A stretch of 64,000 nt of DNA, from the NCBI RefSeq assembly GCF_003610735.1, contig NZ_RAQM01000008.1:1-64000 (forward strand), in the 5' to 3' direction. The position numbers and the translations under genes are program-made. Positions 41,733 to 53,203 of the stretch are shown here, piece by piece (position 1 is the first letter of the stretch; each line of letters opens with the position of its first letter). This stretch comes from Tenacibaculum lutimaris (GTDB lineage: Bacteria > Bacteroidota > Bacteroidia > Flavobacteriales > Flavobacteriaceae). The notes beneath the pieces are model-generated. The model worked only from the letters and a program-made list of their open reading frames with translations, was not told where the DNA came from and made no database searches.

Positions 41733-43886
41733 ATGTTAAAAAATATAATAGTAGCAGTAGTTCTTATGCTATCTGCAATTAAAATAACTGCACAAAACTC
41801 AGTAGAGTTTAAAGTAATTTCTGATGAAAAAGAGGCTATAGTAGGTGCTTCAGTTTATATGAAGAACACAACTATTGGGGCAGAAACCAACTTAGATGGA
41901 ATTGCAATTATAAATAATATTCCTGACGGAAAACAAACCTTTGTAGTATCGTTTATAGGTTTTGAAACGATAGAAAAAACAATTCAATTTCCTACTTCAA
42001 AAAAACAAATAATTATTGAGCTTCATGAAAATGAAGAAACGCTAGATGCTGTTGTAATACAATCAACAAGAAGTAAAAGAGCAATTGCTGAAATTCCGAC
42101 TAGAATAGAGGTAGTAGGAGCTGAAGAATTGGGTGAAAAAGCGGTTATGAATTCAGCAAATATAGCCATGGTTTTACGTGAAAGTACAGGGATACAAATG
42201 CAGCAAACATCTGCAAATTCAGCCAATCAAAGTATACGTATTCAAGGGTTAGATGGTCGGTTTACACAACTGTTAAAAGATGGTTTTCCTTTATTTGGAG
42301 GTTTTTCTAGTGGGTTGAGTATTATGCAAATACCACCATTAGATTTACAACAAGTAGAAATTATTAAAGGAAGTTCATCTACCTTATATGGTGGAGGTGC
42401 GATTGCTGGTTTGGTGAATTTGGTGTCTAAAAAACCAAAAGACGAACGAGAAATTAGCCTAATGTTCGATCAAACTTCTCGTAACGGAAGTACTTTAAAT
42501 GCTTTTTATAGCGAACGTTTCAATAAATTTGGAGTTAGCTTGTACGGATCTGTAAATAGGCAGCAAGCTATCGATGTAAATGACGATCATTTTTCTGATA
42601 TTCCAAAAGTGAGAAGTTTTAGTATCAATCCGTCATTATTTTATTATCCAAATGAAAAAGAAGAGTGACGTTTGAATTTTGGTACAACTATAGAAAATCG
42701 TATAGGTGGAGATACTGATGTAATAGCAGGAAATATGACTCCTGATCACAGTTTTTTTGAAGAAAACAAATCGGAACGTTATTCAACACAATTGTCATAT
42801 TCTAATGATATTTCAGAAGATAAAAGTTTTCATTTTAAAAACAGTGTAAGCTATTTTAAAAGAAATTTAACTTCACCTGATTATGAATTTGATGGAAAAC
42901 AATGGGCTACTTTTACTGAAGCTACATATAACATATACAATATGAACTCTGACTGGGTTTTTGGAGGGAATATTATTACTGAAAACTTCACAGAAAACCC
43001 TACAACTGATTTAGATAGAAGCTACGAGCAGTTTGCTTTTGGAGGATTTGCGCAAAATAACTGGCGATTATCAAACAGTTTAACTTTAGAAAGTGGTTTA
43101 CGAACAGATTATAACGATCATTACGGAGCATTTGTACTACCAAGAGCTTCTTTATTTATTAAGTATAATGACAAAGTTTCAAGTAGAATAGGAGGAGGGT
43201 TAGGATATAAAATCCCTACAATTTTTACAGAAGATGCTGAATTACGTTCATATCAAAATGTAATACCAATTAACCTTACCGATTTTGAAGCGGAAACTTC
43301 TATTGGATTTAATGCAGATGTAAATTACAAAACAAAAATTTTTAATGATAATGTATCACTGTCTTTTAATCAATTAGTGTTTTATACGCAATTAAAAAAT
43401 ACACTTTTATTACAAGAAAATGGAGCTAATTATGAGTTTGTAAATGCTTCAAGTTCGTTAAATAGTTATGGAGCAGAAACTAATTTAAAGTTAAAGTATA
43501 AAGATTTTATACTGTTTACAAACTATGCTTATAATAATGTAGAAATTAATAACAACCAAAAAGCGCTAACACCAAAACATAGTTTTGGAGGTGTGTTAAT
43601 GTACGAAGTACATGATAAATGGCGAATAGGATATGAAGCGTATTATAAGAGTTCTCAGTTGAGAAACAATTTGACCAAAACCCCAGATTACTGGACAATG
43701 GGCTTTATGGTAATGAGAACGTTTGGTAAAATTAGTTTGTATGCTAATTTTGAAAACTTTACAGACACCAAACAGCAAAACTATCAAGATATGATAGAGG
43801 CGCCACATAACGATCCTTCTTTTACAGATATTTGGGCACCAACTGATGGGTTTATTTTTAATGCTGGAATCTTGGTGAAGTTATAA
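41733..43886 (+). pseudogene. TonB-dependent receptor interrupted by one in-frame TGA
   Basis: The two halves are in the same frame. Codons 1-311 give a signal peptide, a carboxypeptidase-like domain (~23-105) and a TonB plug (ESTGIQMQQTSANSANQSIRIQ, GSSSTLYGGGAIAGLVNLVS). Codon 312 is TGA (42666-42668), and codons 313-717 continue as a normal barrel through to a terminal beta strand (FIFNAGILVKL). No frameshift is needed: changing TGA to TGG (Trp) or CGA would restore a full 717-residue receptor. The remaining sequence looks unspoiled, so this is a very recent nonsense mutation, a read error, or rarely a readthrough. Its place between a His-rich protein and a CDF exporter suggests metal or metal-complex uptake. 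Confidence 0.82.
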
Positions 43887-43888
43887 GA

Positions 43889-43918
43889 GAAAGAGGAGTT
43901 TTTAACTCCTCTTTTTTG
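43889..43918 (+). terminator. Terminator after the TonB receptor pseudogene
   Basis: An 11-bp stem (43890-43900 with 43904-43914, core AGAGGAGTT) has a 3-base loop and a run of six T overlapping its end. Confidence 0.8.
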
Positions 43919-43955
43919 CATCTTTTTTATACATTTAAAGTCAATTAACAAAAAC

Positions 43956-44864
43956 ATGGGACACAACCATCACCATCATTCACACGGAAGTTCTACAGAG
44001 AATATAGCCGTTGCCTTTTTCTTGAATTTAGCATTTACAATTATTGAACTCATAGGAGGCTTTTATACCAATAGTTTGGCAATTATGTCAGATGCGTTAC
44101 ACGATTTAGGCGATAGTTTAAGTTTAGGATTGTCATGGTATTTTCAAAAGAAATCGACAAAAAAACCGACAAAAAAATATTCGTATGGGTATAAACGATT
44201 TTCATTGCTAGGAGCTATTATTAACTCAATTGTATTAGTAATAGGTTCTGTATTTATTATAAAAGAGGCAATTCCAAGAATTATTACTCCAGAAAGTGCT
44301 GATGCCAAAGGAATGATGTGGCTGGCAGTTTTAGGAATTGTTGTAAATGGAGCAGCTGTTTTTAAATTGAAAAAAGGGACATCGATCAACGAACGAGTAG
44401 TATCGTTACATTTATTAGAAGATGTATTAGGTTGGGTTGTAGTTTTATTAGCAAGTATTGTAATGCAGTTTTGGGATGTACCTGTGTTAGATCCTGTATT
44501 ATCAATTGCAATTGCAGGTTTTGTATTGTTTAATGTATACAGAAATATAAAAGAAAGCTTGCGTATTATTTTGCAAGGTACTCCTGAAGGTATTTCTGTG
44601 GATGATATTAAAAAAAACTTATTGTCTTTAAATGAAGTAGAAGGAGTACATGATTGTCATTTATGGACTATGGATGGAGAATACAATGTTTTTACAGCAC
44701 ATTTAATTTTAAAAGAAAGCAGTTTTTCTTGGGATGAAGCCACACAAATTAAACAAAAGGTAAAAAAGTTATTACACGATGAATTTCATTTAGAGCATAT
44801 TACTTTAGAGCTTGAGATCTCAGCTCATGAATGTGAATATGAAAACTGTGGTTCTTTAATTTAG
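43956..44864 (+). CDS. Cation diffusion facilitator (CzcD/ZitB-like zinc exporter)
   Basis: The 302-residue protein has six membrane helices and the CDF metal-site pairs SDALHDLGD (Asp46, His49/Asp50, Asp53, helix 2) and HLLEDVLGW (helix 5). A cytosolic ferredoxin-like C-terminal domain (~215-302) ends with HECEYENC. The N-terminus starts MGHNHHHHSHGSS, a His cluster typical of ZitB/CzcD proteins and thought to capture Zn2+. It exports Zn2+, possibly also Cd2+ or Co2+, from cytosol to periplasm in exchange for protons. It lies just after the receptor gene behind a terminator, so it may have its own promoter or depend on read-through. Confidence 0.93.
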   Translation: MGHNHHHHSHGSSTENIAVAFFLNLAFTIIELIGGFYTNSLAIMSDALHDLGDSLSLGLSWYFQKKSTKKPTKKYSYGYKRFSLLGAIINSIVLVIGSVFIIKEAIPRIITPESADAKGMMWLAVLGIVVNGAAVFKLKKGTSINERVVSLHLLEDVLGWVVVLLASIVMQFWDVPVLDPVLSIAIAGFVLFNVYRNIKESLRIILQGTPEGISVDDIKKNLLSLNEVEGVHDCHLWTMDGEYNVFTAHLILKESSFSWDEATQIKQKVKKLLHDEFHLEHITLELEISAHECEYENCGSLI

Positions 44865-44867
44865 TTG

Positions 44868-44875
44868 TACATTTG
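44868..44875 (+). promoter_or_regulatory. -7 box (TACATTTG) for prohibitin gene
   Basis: An exact TAnnTTTG, 24 bp before the prohibitin start codon. Confidence 0.58.
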
Positions 44876-44899
44876 AGTAGAGTATAAAACACAAAAAAA

Positions 44900-45730
44900 A
44901 TGACAAGAAATCAAGTAGAGTTAAAGTTTCCTAAGTTCGGTATGCTAATACCTGTAGTAATTGTTTTAATAATTTTTATAGCAAAATCTACAGTAACAAT
45001 CAATTCAGGTGAAGCAGGAGTGTTGTATAAAACGTTTGGAGGAGGAGTTGTAACAGATGAGCCACCATTAGGAGAAGGTTTTCATGTAGTTGCTCCTTGG
45101 AATAAAGTACATGTTTATGAAGTAAGGCAACAAGAACTTTTTGAAAAGATGAAGGTGCTATCGTCTAACGGATTGGAGATAAAAATTGATGCTTCAGCTT
45201 GGTATAAGCCAGTTTATAATGACCTAGGGAAATTACATCAAGTACTAGGAGAAAACTATTTACAACGTGTAATTCAGCCTGCAATTCGCTCAGCTGCACG
45301 TAGTGTAGTGGGGCGTTATACACCTGAACAATTATATTCAAGTAAAAGAGATGCTATTCAAGATGAAATTTTTATAGAAACAAAAAAGATTTTAGAATCT
45401 CAATATGTTCAGTTAAATGAAATTCTTGTTAGAGATGTAACATTGCCTTCAACTATTAAAGAAGCTATTGAGCGTAAATTAAAACAAGAACAAGAGTCAT
45501 TAGAATATGAGTTTAGATTAGTTACAGCTCAAAAAGAAGCAGAAAAACAAATTATTGAAGCAAAAGGTAAAGCAGATGCTAACAAAATTTTAAGTGCTTC
45601 ATTAACTGATAAAATTTTACAAGATAAAGGAATAGAAGCTACGAATAGATTAGCAAATTCTCAGAACAGTAAAGTTGTTATTATTGGTTCAGGAAAAAGT
45701 GGAATGCCAATTATTTTAGGGAATCAGTAA
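44900..45730 (+). CDS. Prohibitin-type SPFH/band 7 membrane protein
   Basis: The 276 residues start with one membrane helix (~15-32), then an SPFH domain (~33-200; GEAGVLYKTFGGGVV, GLEIKIDASAWYKP, QRVIQPAIRSAARSVVGRYTPEQL) and a long coiled coil (~175-240, LKQEQESLEYEFRLVTAQKEAEKQIIEAKGK in part). This is the layout of prohibitins, which form ring assemblies at the inner membrane and in bacteria work with FtsH-type proteases or in membrane organisation. It is a single gene ended by a strong bidirectional terminator. Confidence 0.92.
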   Translation: MTRNQVELKFPKFGMLIPVVIVLIIFIAKSTVTINSGEAGVLYKTFGGGVVTDEPPLGEGFHVVAPWNKVHVYEVRQQELFEKMKVLSSNGLEIKIDASAWYKPVYNDLGKLHQVLGENYLQRVIQPAIRSAARSVVGRYTPEQLYSSKRDAIQDEIFIETKKILESQYVQLNEILVRDVTLPSTIKEAIERKLKQEQESLEYEFRLVTAQKEAEKQIIEAKGKADANKILSASLTDKILQDKGIEATNRLANSQNSKVVIIGSGKSGMPIILGNQ

Positions 45731-45751
45731 GAAAATAAAATAGTCTTATGT

Positions 45752-45783
45752 AAAAAAGCAGCTCAATTGAGCTGCTTTTTTTA
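45752..45783. terminator. Bidirectional terminator between prohibitin and helicase genes
   Basis: A fully palindromic A-rich/T-rich hairpin (core AGCAGCTCAA/TTGAGCTGCT) with flanking A6 and T6 runs; it can stop both convergent genes. Confidence 0.9.
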
Positions 45784-45801
45784 TTGTGATTTGTTTATGT
45801 T

Positions 45802-47610
45802 TTAATCTCTTCTGCGTTTTCTACCAAAACCAGCAGCAGGTTTATTATCACTTCTTCTAGAAGTACTATTTTCACTACGCCTTCTGCCAAAACTTTTTTT
45901 ACTATCAGTAGGTTTGTCATTTCTATCACCACTTCTACGTCCTCTTCCGCTAAAATTACCTCCGCCGCTTCTACGAGGTTTTCTACCGCCTCCGTTACCA
46001 CGATCTGTTTTGGTAATTTCTATATTTACTGAACGTCCGTTAAAATCAGGGTCATTAGTAGCAAAAGCATCTAAAGTTTCTTTTTCGAAGTTTTTATCTA
46101 TTTCAAAGAAAGAGAAAGTATCTAAAATATCAATAGCACCAATTTCAATCTTATCACCAATATTTTGATCGTTAATTAATCCGATTAATTTAGCTGGATT
46201 TAAACGATCTTTTCTCCCTAAATTGATGAAGAAACGTGTCATATTCTCGCTAGAAGAACGACCTCTTGAGTTATCTTTTGATGATAAATTATTTAAATCA
46301 GCAGCATTCTCGTAGTATGATAAGAAAGTGTTGAATTCTAATGATACAAATTTTTGAATTAACTCTTCGCGAGTTAAGTCTTCTAATTTTTCATAAATAC
46401 CAGGTAAAAAACCTTCAATTTGATCAGTATTTACTTCTGTATTATGCACTTTATCAATTAAATGGAATAATTGATTTTGACAAATTTCTTTACCAGAAGG
46501 AACAGGAGTATGGATGAATTCCTTTTTAATAATACGCTCAATAGGGCGTAATTTACCTTGTTCTTTTTTTGTAACTAACGCAATTGAAATTCCTTTATTA
46601 CCGGCTCTACCAGTTCTACCACTACGGTGGTTATAGTTTTCTATCTGATCTGGTAACTTATGGTTAATTACGTGTGTTAGGTTGTTAACATCTAAACCAC
46701 GAGCAGCAACATCAGTTGCTACTAATATTTGGATGTTTTTTTGACGAAACTTTTCCATTACCGAATCACGTTGTGCTTGTGATAAGTCACCATGTAACGC
46801 ATCGGCATTGTAACCATCTTTAATTAAGTTGTTAGCAACCTCTTGTGTTTCTCTACGAGTTCTACAGAAAACAATTCCGTAGATATCTGGATTTAAATCA
46901 GCAACCCTTTTTAAAGCAGGGTAACGTGTTCTTTCAGTTACTAAATAGTATTCATGACTTACATTATCTGAACCTTGGTTCTTTTGTCCTGAAGTAATCT
47001 CAACAGGATTTGTCATGTAGTTTTTTGCAATAGCTTCTACTTCTCTAGGAAAAGTAGCAGAGAATAATAAGGTTTGCTTGCTATCAGGTGTCGCTTCTAA
47101 AACTTGGTCTAATTCTTCTTTGAACCCCATGTTAAGCATTTCATCGGCTTCATCAAGTACTAACCATTGTACATTACCTAATTTTAAAGCTCTTCTTTTT
47201 ATTAAATCGACAGTTCTACCAGGAGTACCTACAACAATTTGAACCCCTTTTTTAAGTTTTCTAATTTGTTCTTCAATATTAGCACCACCATATACCGTTG
47301 CTACTTTTAAGTTAGGGAGGTATTTAGAAAAATCTTCTATGTTCTTTCCTATTTGAACTGCTAATTCACGAGTAGGAGACAAGATAATTGCTTGTGTATT
47401 TACGTTCGTTTGATCTATAAGTTCTAAGATAGGTAAGCTGAATGCAGCTGTTTTACCGGTTCCTGTTTGTGCAAATGCTTTTAAATCTTCGGTAGAAGAA
47501 ATGATTTGTGGAATTGCTTTCTCTTGAATTACTGTTGGCTTTTCGTACCCTAAATCGGTCAAAGCCCTATTGATAGGTTCTTGTAAACCTAAATCTAAAA
47601 ATGTTGACAT
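45802..47610 (-). CDS. CsdA/DeaD-like DEAD-box RNA helicase with Arg/Gly-rich tail
   Basis: The 602 residues contain a complete DEAD-box core: AQTGTGKTAAF (I), PTRELAVQ (Ia), TPGRT (Ib), DEAD (II), SAT (III), ATDVAARGLDV (V) and HRSGRTGRAG (VI). A DbpA-like RNA-binding domain follows (~455-535; MTRFFINLGRKDRLNPAKLIGLIND). The last ~65 residues are Arg/Gly/Ser-rich (GRKPRRSGGG, GRGRRSGD) and probably bind RNA without structure. By family this helicase aids ribosome assembly and mRNA turnover, especially in the cold. Unlike the shorter helicase at 13633 it has all consensus motifs. The gene is separate from its neighbours. Confidence 0.93.
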   Translation of the reverse strand: MSTFLDLGLQEPINRALTDLGYEKPTVIQEKAIPQIISSTEDLKAFAQTGTGKTAAFSLPILELIDQTNVNTQAIILSPTRELAVQIGKNIEDFSKYLPNLKVATVYGGANIEEQIRKLKKGVQIVVGTPGRTVDLIKRRALKLGNVQWLVLDEADEMLNMGFKEELDQVLEATPDSKQTLLFSATFPREVEAIAKNYMTNPVEITSGQKNQGSDNVSHEYYLVTERTRYPALKRVADLNPDIYGIVFCRTRRETQEVANNLIKDGYNADALHGDLSQAQRDSVMEKFRQKNIQILVATDVAARGLDVNNLTHVINHKLPDQIENYNHRSGRTGRAGNKGISIALVTKKEQGKLRPIERIIKKEFIHTPVPSGKEICQNQLFHLIDKVHNTEVNTDQIEGFLPGIYEKLEDLTREELIQKFVSLEFNTFLSYYENAADLNNLSSKDNSRGRSSSENMTRFFINLGRKDRLNPAKLIGLINDQNIGDKIEIGAIDILDTFSFFEIDKNFEKETLDAFATNDPDFNGRSVNIEITKTDRGNGGGRKPRRSGGGNFSGRGRRSGDRNDKPTDSKKSFGRRRSENSTSRRSDNKPAAGFGRKRRRD

Positions 47611-47734
47611 ACTGTGTTTTTAGAGAACCCACAGATGCCCCTCCGCGAATTCTATAATTAATATTAATTAAATCGTTTAGTACGATTTTTTTGGACGGTG
47701 CAAAAGTACACTAAATAAAATGAATAGTAGCTAA

Positions 47735-49096
47735 CTATTTAAAATTTTGTAAGTTATTGATTTCTTGATTGATATTAGAAGAAGATAAGCTGGTATATCC
47801 ATTCTGGATAATTCCATTTTTATCAACTAAAACCAAACGAGAAAATTTACTAGAAGAGTATTCGCAAGTAGGACTTTCTTCAGGAAGCGTATATTGATAC
47901 TTAATATCTATGTTTTTAGTGTACCTTCTAGAGGTATCGCATAAGTTTACTAAAACAAAATTAACATCAGGGTTATTTTTGATTAAGTGGTTAAACCTAG
48001 AAGATACCCAGTCGTCAGAGGCATATTTATAATTTTTAAATAATACAACTGTATTTTTTCCTTTAGCTACGTTTTTAATATCAACAAGTCCTCCATCTGC
48101 TGAAATCAAATCAAAAGAGGGAAGTTGTTCTCCTTTATTTAAAAGTTTTAAATCGTTAATTAAACGTTGTATTGTTTTCTTTTGTTCATTGTTTGTATTA
48201 AGTTTAAAGAAAGTAAAGAAAGTTTCATTCTTCTTTTCGTAATTAGGCTCTTTAAAAAAGTGACCTACAACAGCATTGTATAATAATCTGTTTTTAACTT
48301 CTTCAGAATCAATGTTTTTATTAATAGAGTTAAGTAGCTCAACAGTAAAGTTATCTAGTTTTTTAATACTGTTTTTTTGATACACATCACTGTAAATTTT
48401 TTCAATGACAAACCTGTAATATGGCCCAAAAAACATTAAAGAATCATTGCAAACATTTGTCTTATTACGGTAACTAAAGTAAGAGTTTGCTAAAGTTTCA
48501 GGTTCTTTTTTAGTCGCATTTTTAATTGCATACTTTTCTAAGTTTGTATAAATAGGATAGTTTAAAGCGATGTTTAAAAGTTTAGAAAATTTTTCAGAAG
48601 GATTTACATCATTTTCTTCATACTTTGTTAGAATAGCATTCTTAATTTGCTTTAAAGAGTCCATTTTGTTGGTGAAATCTTTTTGAGGTAAATGAAAGTA
48701 CCTAGCAATTGATTTCTCCTCTTGTTCATATTGTAAGAAAGCATCTATCAATAAATTGTTTCTTTCAGCATTACTACCACTAAAAACTAAAGATTCATCA
48801 AAATCCCAAGTGTTTAACCTTATTAAGGTACTATCAGTAGGTTGTAAGAACACATATTGATGTTCATTTCCATGATAAAAGACATATAATCCTTCCTTAA
48901 TATTAGTATAGGTTCCTAAAAATGTATTATTCTTATTTAAAGGGATAGTGTCTTTAAATTCGTAGCTGTCAGACAAAATAACGAAGTCAGATTTAGGATT
49001 GATAATCTTACCCCCAAAATAGGTAGGCTTTTGATTATCAGATTTTTCACATCCAATAAATATAACTAATATGAGAGGTATTAAATACTTAATCAT
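47735..49096 (-). CDS. Lipoprotein with degenerate TlpA/thioredoxin fold lacking CxxC
   Basis: The 453-residue lipoprotein has a lipobox ending at Cys16 (FIGCEKS). An N-terminal beta domain (~22-110) resembles the DUF4369-like start of Bacteroidetes thiol-disulfide proteins, a helical middle follows, and residues ~320-453 have the TlpA-like thioredoxin fold (GEQLPSFDLISADGGLVDI, NTVVLFKNYKYASDDWVSSRFNHL, RLVLVDKNGII). At the place of the WCxxC active site it reads NYKYASDDW, so it cannot do disulfide exchange. It is probably a binding or scaffold relative of the TlpA family. It has no operon partner. Confidence 0.72.
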   Translation of the reverse strand: MIKYLIPLILVIFIGCEKSDNQKPTYFGGKIINPKSDFVILSDSYEFKDTIPLNKNNTFLGTYTNIKEGLYVFYHGNEHQYVFLQPTDSTLIRLNTWDFDESLVFSGSNAERNNLLIDAFLQYEQEEKSIARYFHLPQKDFTNKMDSLKQIKNAILTKYEENDVNPSEKFSKLLNIALNYPIYTNLEKYAIKNATKKEPETLANSYFSYRNKTNVCNDSLMFFGPYYRFVIEKIYSDVYQKNSIKKLDNFTVELLNSINKNIDSEEVKNRLLYNAVVGHFFKEPNYEKKNETFFTFFKLNTNNEQKKTIQRLINDLKLLNKGEQLPSFDLISADGGLVDIKNVAKGKNTVVLFKNYKYASDDWVSSRFNHLIKNNPDVNFVLVNLCDTSRRYTKNIDIKYQYTLPEESPTCEYSSSKFSRLVLVDKNGIIQNGYTSLSSSNINQEINNLQNFK

Positions 49097-49237
49097 GTTT
49101 GAAAATTACCCTAAATATCAATGTTCAAAAATAGAGAACTCTTCACAATAAGGCTGTTAATTCGTTGTTAAAAGAATTAAAAAGCCTCAAAAGTAATGTG
49201 TTAAAAACTTTCATGCAAATTCTTTTATACTCTTTAG

Positions 49238-50896
<1,659 letters not shown>

Positions 50897-50916
50897 TTCC
50901 TTTAAGTTATAAAAAT

Positions 50917-50946
50917 AAAAAGGAAGCCTAATTGGCTTCCTTTTTT
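50917..50946. terminator. Bidirectional terminator between ABC-F and hybrid kinase genes
   Basis: An 11-bp stem (50918-50928 with 50934-50944, core AAGGAAGCC) has a 5-base loop. The TAG stop of the hybrid kinase lies in the hairpin itself (50928-50930). Confidence 0.82.
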
Positions 50947-53051
50947 ATTATGCTTTTATTTAGAGGAAGCAACCCAAAACGCTGTTTATATATTTTAGAA
51001 AAATGCGTTGTGTGCAGGTAACCTACTTCTAAGGCTAATGTTTTTAATAATATAGAAGGATTTTGTTCTATGATAATCCGAGCTTTTTGTAGTTTAACTT
51101 CTGTAATAAATTGATTAGGGGTTAATCCAGTAACAGCTTTTATTTTTCTGTTTAAAGAGCTTCTAGAAGTATTAAAATGTTGAGCAATGTCTTCTTGTGT
51201 CATGTTAGGATCAGAACATTGTTTGTTAATAAATTCTTCTACTTTTTTAATCCATAAATTACTTTCATTCAATTCTTCCTTTTCAATAGTATTTTCTTTA
51301 ATAAAGGTTGTTCGGTTTATGCTATTGTTTAAGGCATTTTGTATTCGAATAAGTAACTCTTCTTTTTCAAAAGGTTTGTTTAAATAATCATCAATACCTA
51401 ATCTCAGAACTTCTAATTTACTTTTAGTGTCAGTACGGGCTGTAAGCATTAAAATAGGAACATTTATTTTCTTTTTTTTAATGTTTTCTACCAAAGCTAA
51501 ACCATTCATTACAGGCATCATATAATCGGTAATAACAAAGTCAATTTTTTCTTTAGAAAGAAAATCTAAAGCTTCTTCTCCATTTTCAGCTTCAAAACAA
51601 GTGTAATTACTTAGAATCCTCTTTAAATAAGCTCGCATTTCAAAATTATCATCAACAATAAGAATTCTATAGTGACCTGATATAGGTTGTTTAATTTTGT
51701 CTTTAGAAATTAAAGTACTTTTATGCGTATTCTTTTTTGAGGGTTTTTCACGTTGTATTTCTTTGTCAATTTTAGTTGTTTCTGGTAAAGAGATTATAAA
51801 TGTGCTGCCTTTACCCAATTCACTTTTTACAGTTAAACTTCCTTGGTGTAGCTCAATAATTTCTTTGCTAAAAGCTAAGCCTATACCGCTACCTCCAGCT
51901 TTATTAATATCATTTTTTACTTGATAAAAACGGTTATAAATGAGTTTAATATCTTTTTCAGAAATTCCTATACCAGAGTCTTTGATAGAGATAATAATTT
52001 GTCCGTTTAGCTTGTTTAAAGAAACTGTAATGTTTCCTTTTTTAGGAGTGTATTTAATAGCATTGAGGATAATGTTATTTAACGCTCTTTCTAAAAAAAT
52101 AATGTCAGATGATACCCAGCACTCATCTTTTTCTTTTTTAACAGTTAAAACAATGTCTTTTTGGTTGCATAAAGGTTCAAAAGAGGTATAGAGTTTATCA
52201 ATTAACTTATTTATTAAGTAGGGAGTAGGCGATATTTTAAAATTGGCCTCCTTCATTTTAGCTAAATCAAGTACATCATCAACTATGGTTTTAATTTTAT
52301 TAACTTGTTTGTTTAAACGGTTTTTAATATCAAAACCTTCTTTTTCGTATGTGGTGCCCTTTAAAAGTTCTAATCGGTCCACTTCACCTTTAATTAAGGT
52401 AAGAGGAGTTCTAATTTCATGAGAAACATTGATGAAAAATTGAGATTGAAACTCATTTAACTCTTCTAGTTGCTTTCGTTGATTCTCTAGAATTTCCTCA
52501 CTTTTAATATTGGCATTTTTAAAGTACTGTACTAAAAAAAAGAAAATAATAAACTGAATTAAAATAAGTATTGGAGAACCAAAAGTTCCTTCTGGATAAA
52601 TAGGAAAAAGATGTATAGGAATAACAAAAAGCAAGTAAGAAATAATAAAAACACTATAAAGTAAGTATTTGTTATTGGTAAAAAGTAACAGAAATACAGG
52701 TACAACAATGTAAAAGTATTCAATATAACCACCTCTTTCAGCAAAATTACAGAACATAAAGTTACTGTATAGGATTAACGAGAAAAACAAGATTCTAGCA
52801 AATAAAAACTTACGTTTATATTGTAAAAATAGAGTGGTTAATAATCCTATAATACTACCTGAGTGTATAAAGACTTGTAAAGAAGGATCCACTCTACTTA
52901 AATAATCTTCAGTAATTAAAACAAGTTCTATCAAAAACCAATTTGAAATAAAAATATTAAGTAAACGAACCCTTTTCATTTCTAATTTAGAAAGTTTATC
53001 TGTTACTCCAATATTAGTTATGTCACTATATAGTTTAGTTATTTTCCCCAT
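50928..53051 (-). CDS. Hybrid two-component regulator (membrane sensor, histidine kinase, receiver, AraC HTH)
   Basis: In 707 residues this protein has about six membrane helices (~30-175) without a large periplasmic sensor. Then come HisKA with phospho-acceptor His211 (INVSHEIRTPLT), HATPase_c (NAIKYTPKKG, DSGIGIS, GSGIGLAFSKE), a receiver (VDDNFEMRAYL, phospho-Asp in FVITDYMMPVMNG, LNKPFEKEEL) and an AraC-type helix-turn-helix at the C-terminus (QEDIAQHFNTSRSSLNRKIK, EVGYLHTTHFSKIYKQRFG). All steps from signal to DNA binding lie in one chain. It is divergent from an adhesin gene whose promoter holds a 21-bp-spaced direct repeat, a typical AraC-type site. Control of that adhesin is inferred. 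Confidence 0.92.
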   Translation of the reverse strand: MGKITKLYSDITNIGVTDKLSKLEMKRVRLLNIFISNWFLIELVLITEDYLSRVDPSLQVFIHSGSIIGLLTTLFLQYKRKFLFARILFFSLILYSNFMFCNFAERGGYIEYFYIVVPVFLLLFTNNKYLLYSVFIISYLLFVIPIHLFPIYPEGTFGSPILILIQFIIFFFLVQYFKNANIKSEEILENQRKQLEELNEFQSQFFINVSHEIRTPLTLIKGEVDRLELLKGTTYEKEGFDIKNRLNKQVNKIKTIVDDVLDLAKMKEANFKISPTPYLINKLIDKLYTSFEPLCNQKDIVLTVKKEKDECWVSSDIIFLERALNNIILNAIKYTPKKGNITVSLNKLNGQIIISIKDSGIGISEKDIKLIYNRFYQVKNDINKAGGSGIGLAFSKEIIELHQGSLTVKSELGKGSTFIISLPETTKIDKEIQREKPSKKNTHKSTLISKDKIKQPISGHYRILIVDDNFEMRAYLKRILSNYTCFEAENGEEALDFLSKEKIDFVITDYMMPVMNGLALVENIKKKKINVPILMLTARTDTKSKLEVLRLGIDDYLNKPFEKEELLIRIQNALNNSINRTTFIKENTIEKEELNESNLWIKKVEEFINKQCSDPNMTQEDIAQHFNTSRSSLNRKIKAVTGLTPNQFITEVKLQKARIIIEQNPSILLKTLALEVGYLHTTHFSKIYKQRFGLLPLNKSIIKKEAN

Positions 53052-53067
53052 TTGAATAATTAAAGTT

Positions 53068-53075
53068 CAAATATA
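53068..53075 (-). promoter_or_regulatory. -7 box (TATATTTG) for the hybrid kinase gene
   Basis: An exact TAnnTTTG on the minus strand, 16 bp upstream of the kinase start codon. Confidence 0.58.
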
Positions 53076-53169
53076 TCAATCTATAAGTAAAAGAGTTAGC
53101 TTTTTAATGAATTCTATTAATAGTATGGTTTTTTAAGAGGTTCATAACAAGTGTTTTACTGGGGTTGAC

Positions 53170-53203
53170 ACAATAGTGAGTGTGTTTGAAACAATATTGA
53201 CTG
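53170..53203 (+). promoter_or_regulatory. Direct repeat with 21-bp period, probable AraC-type operator of adhesin gene
   Basis: ACAATAGTGAGTG (53170-53182) and ACAATATTGACTG (53191-53203) agree at 11 of 13 bases and start exactly 21 bp apart, two turns of the helix. They end 10 bp before the probable -7 box (TACTTTTA, 53214-53221) of the adhesin gene. AraC-type proteins bind this sort of tandem site, and the divergent neighbour carries an AraC domain. Confidence 0.6.

Noticed and set aside
42672..43886. A separate gene for the second half of the TonB receptor
   Set aside because: It is in the same frame as the first half, starts at TTG directly after the TGA, and lacks a signal peptide and plug; it is the rest of one interrupted gene.
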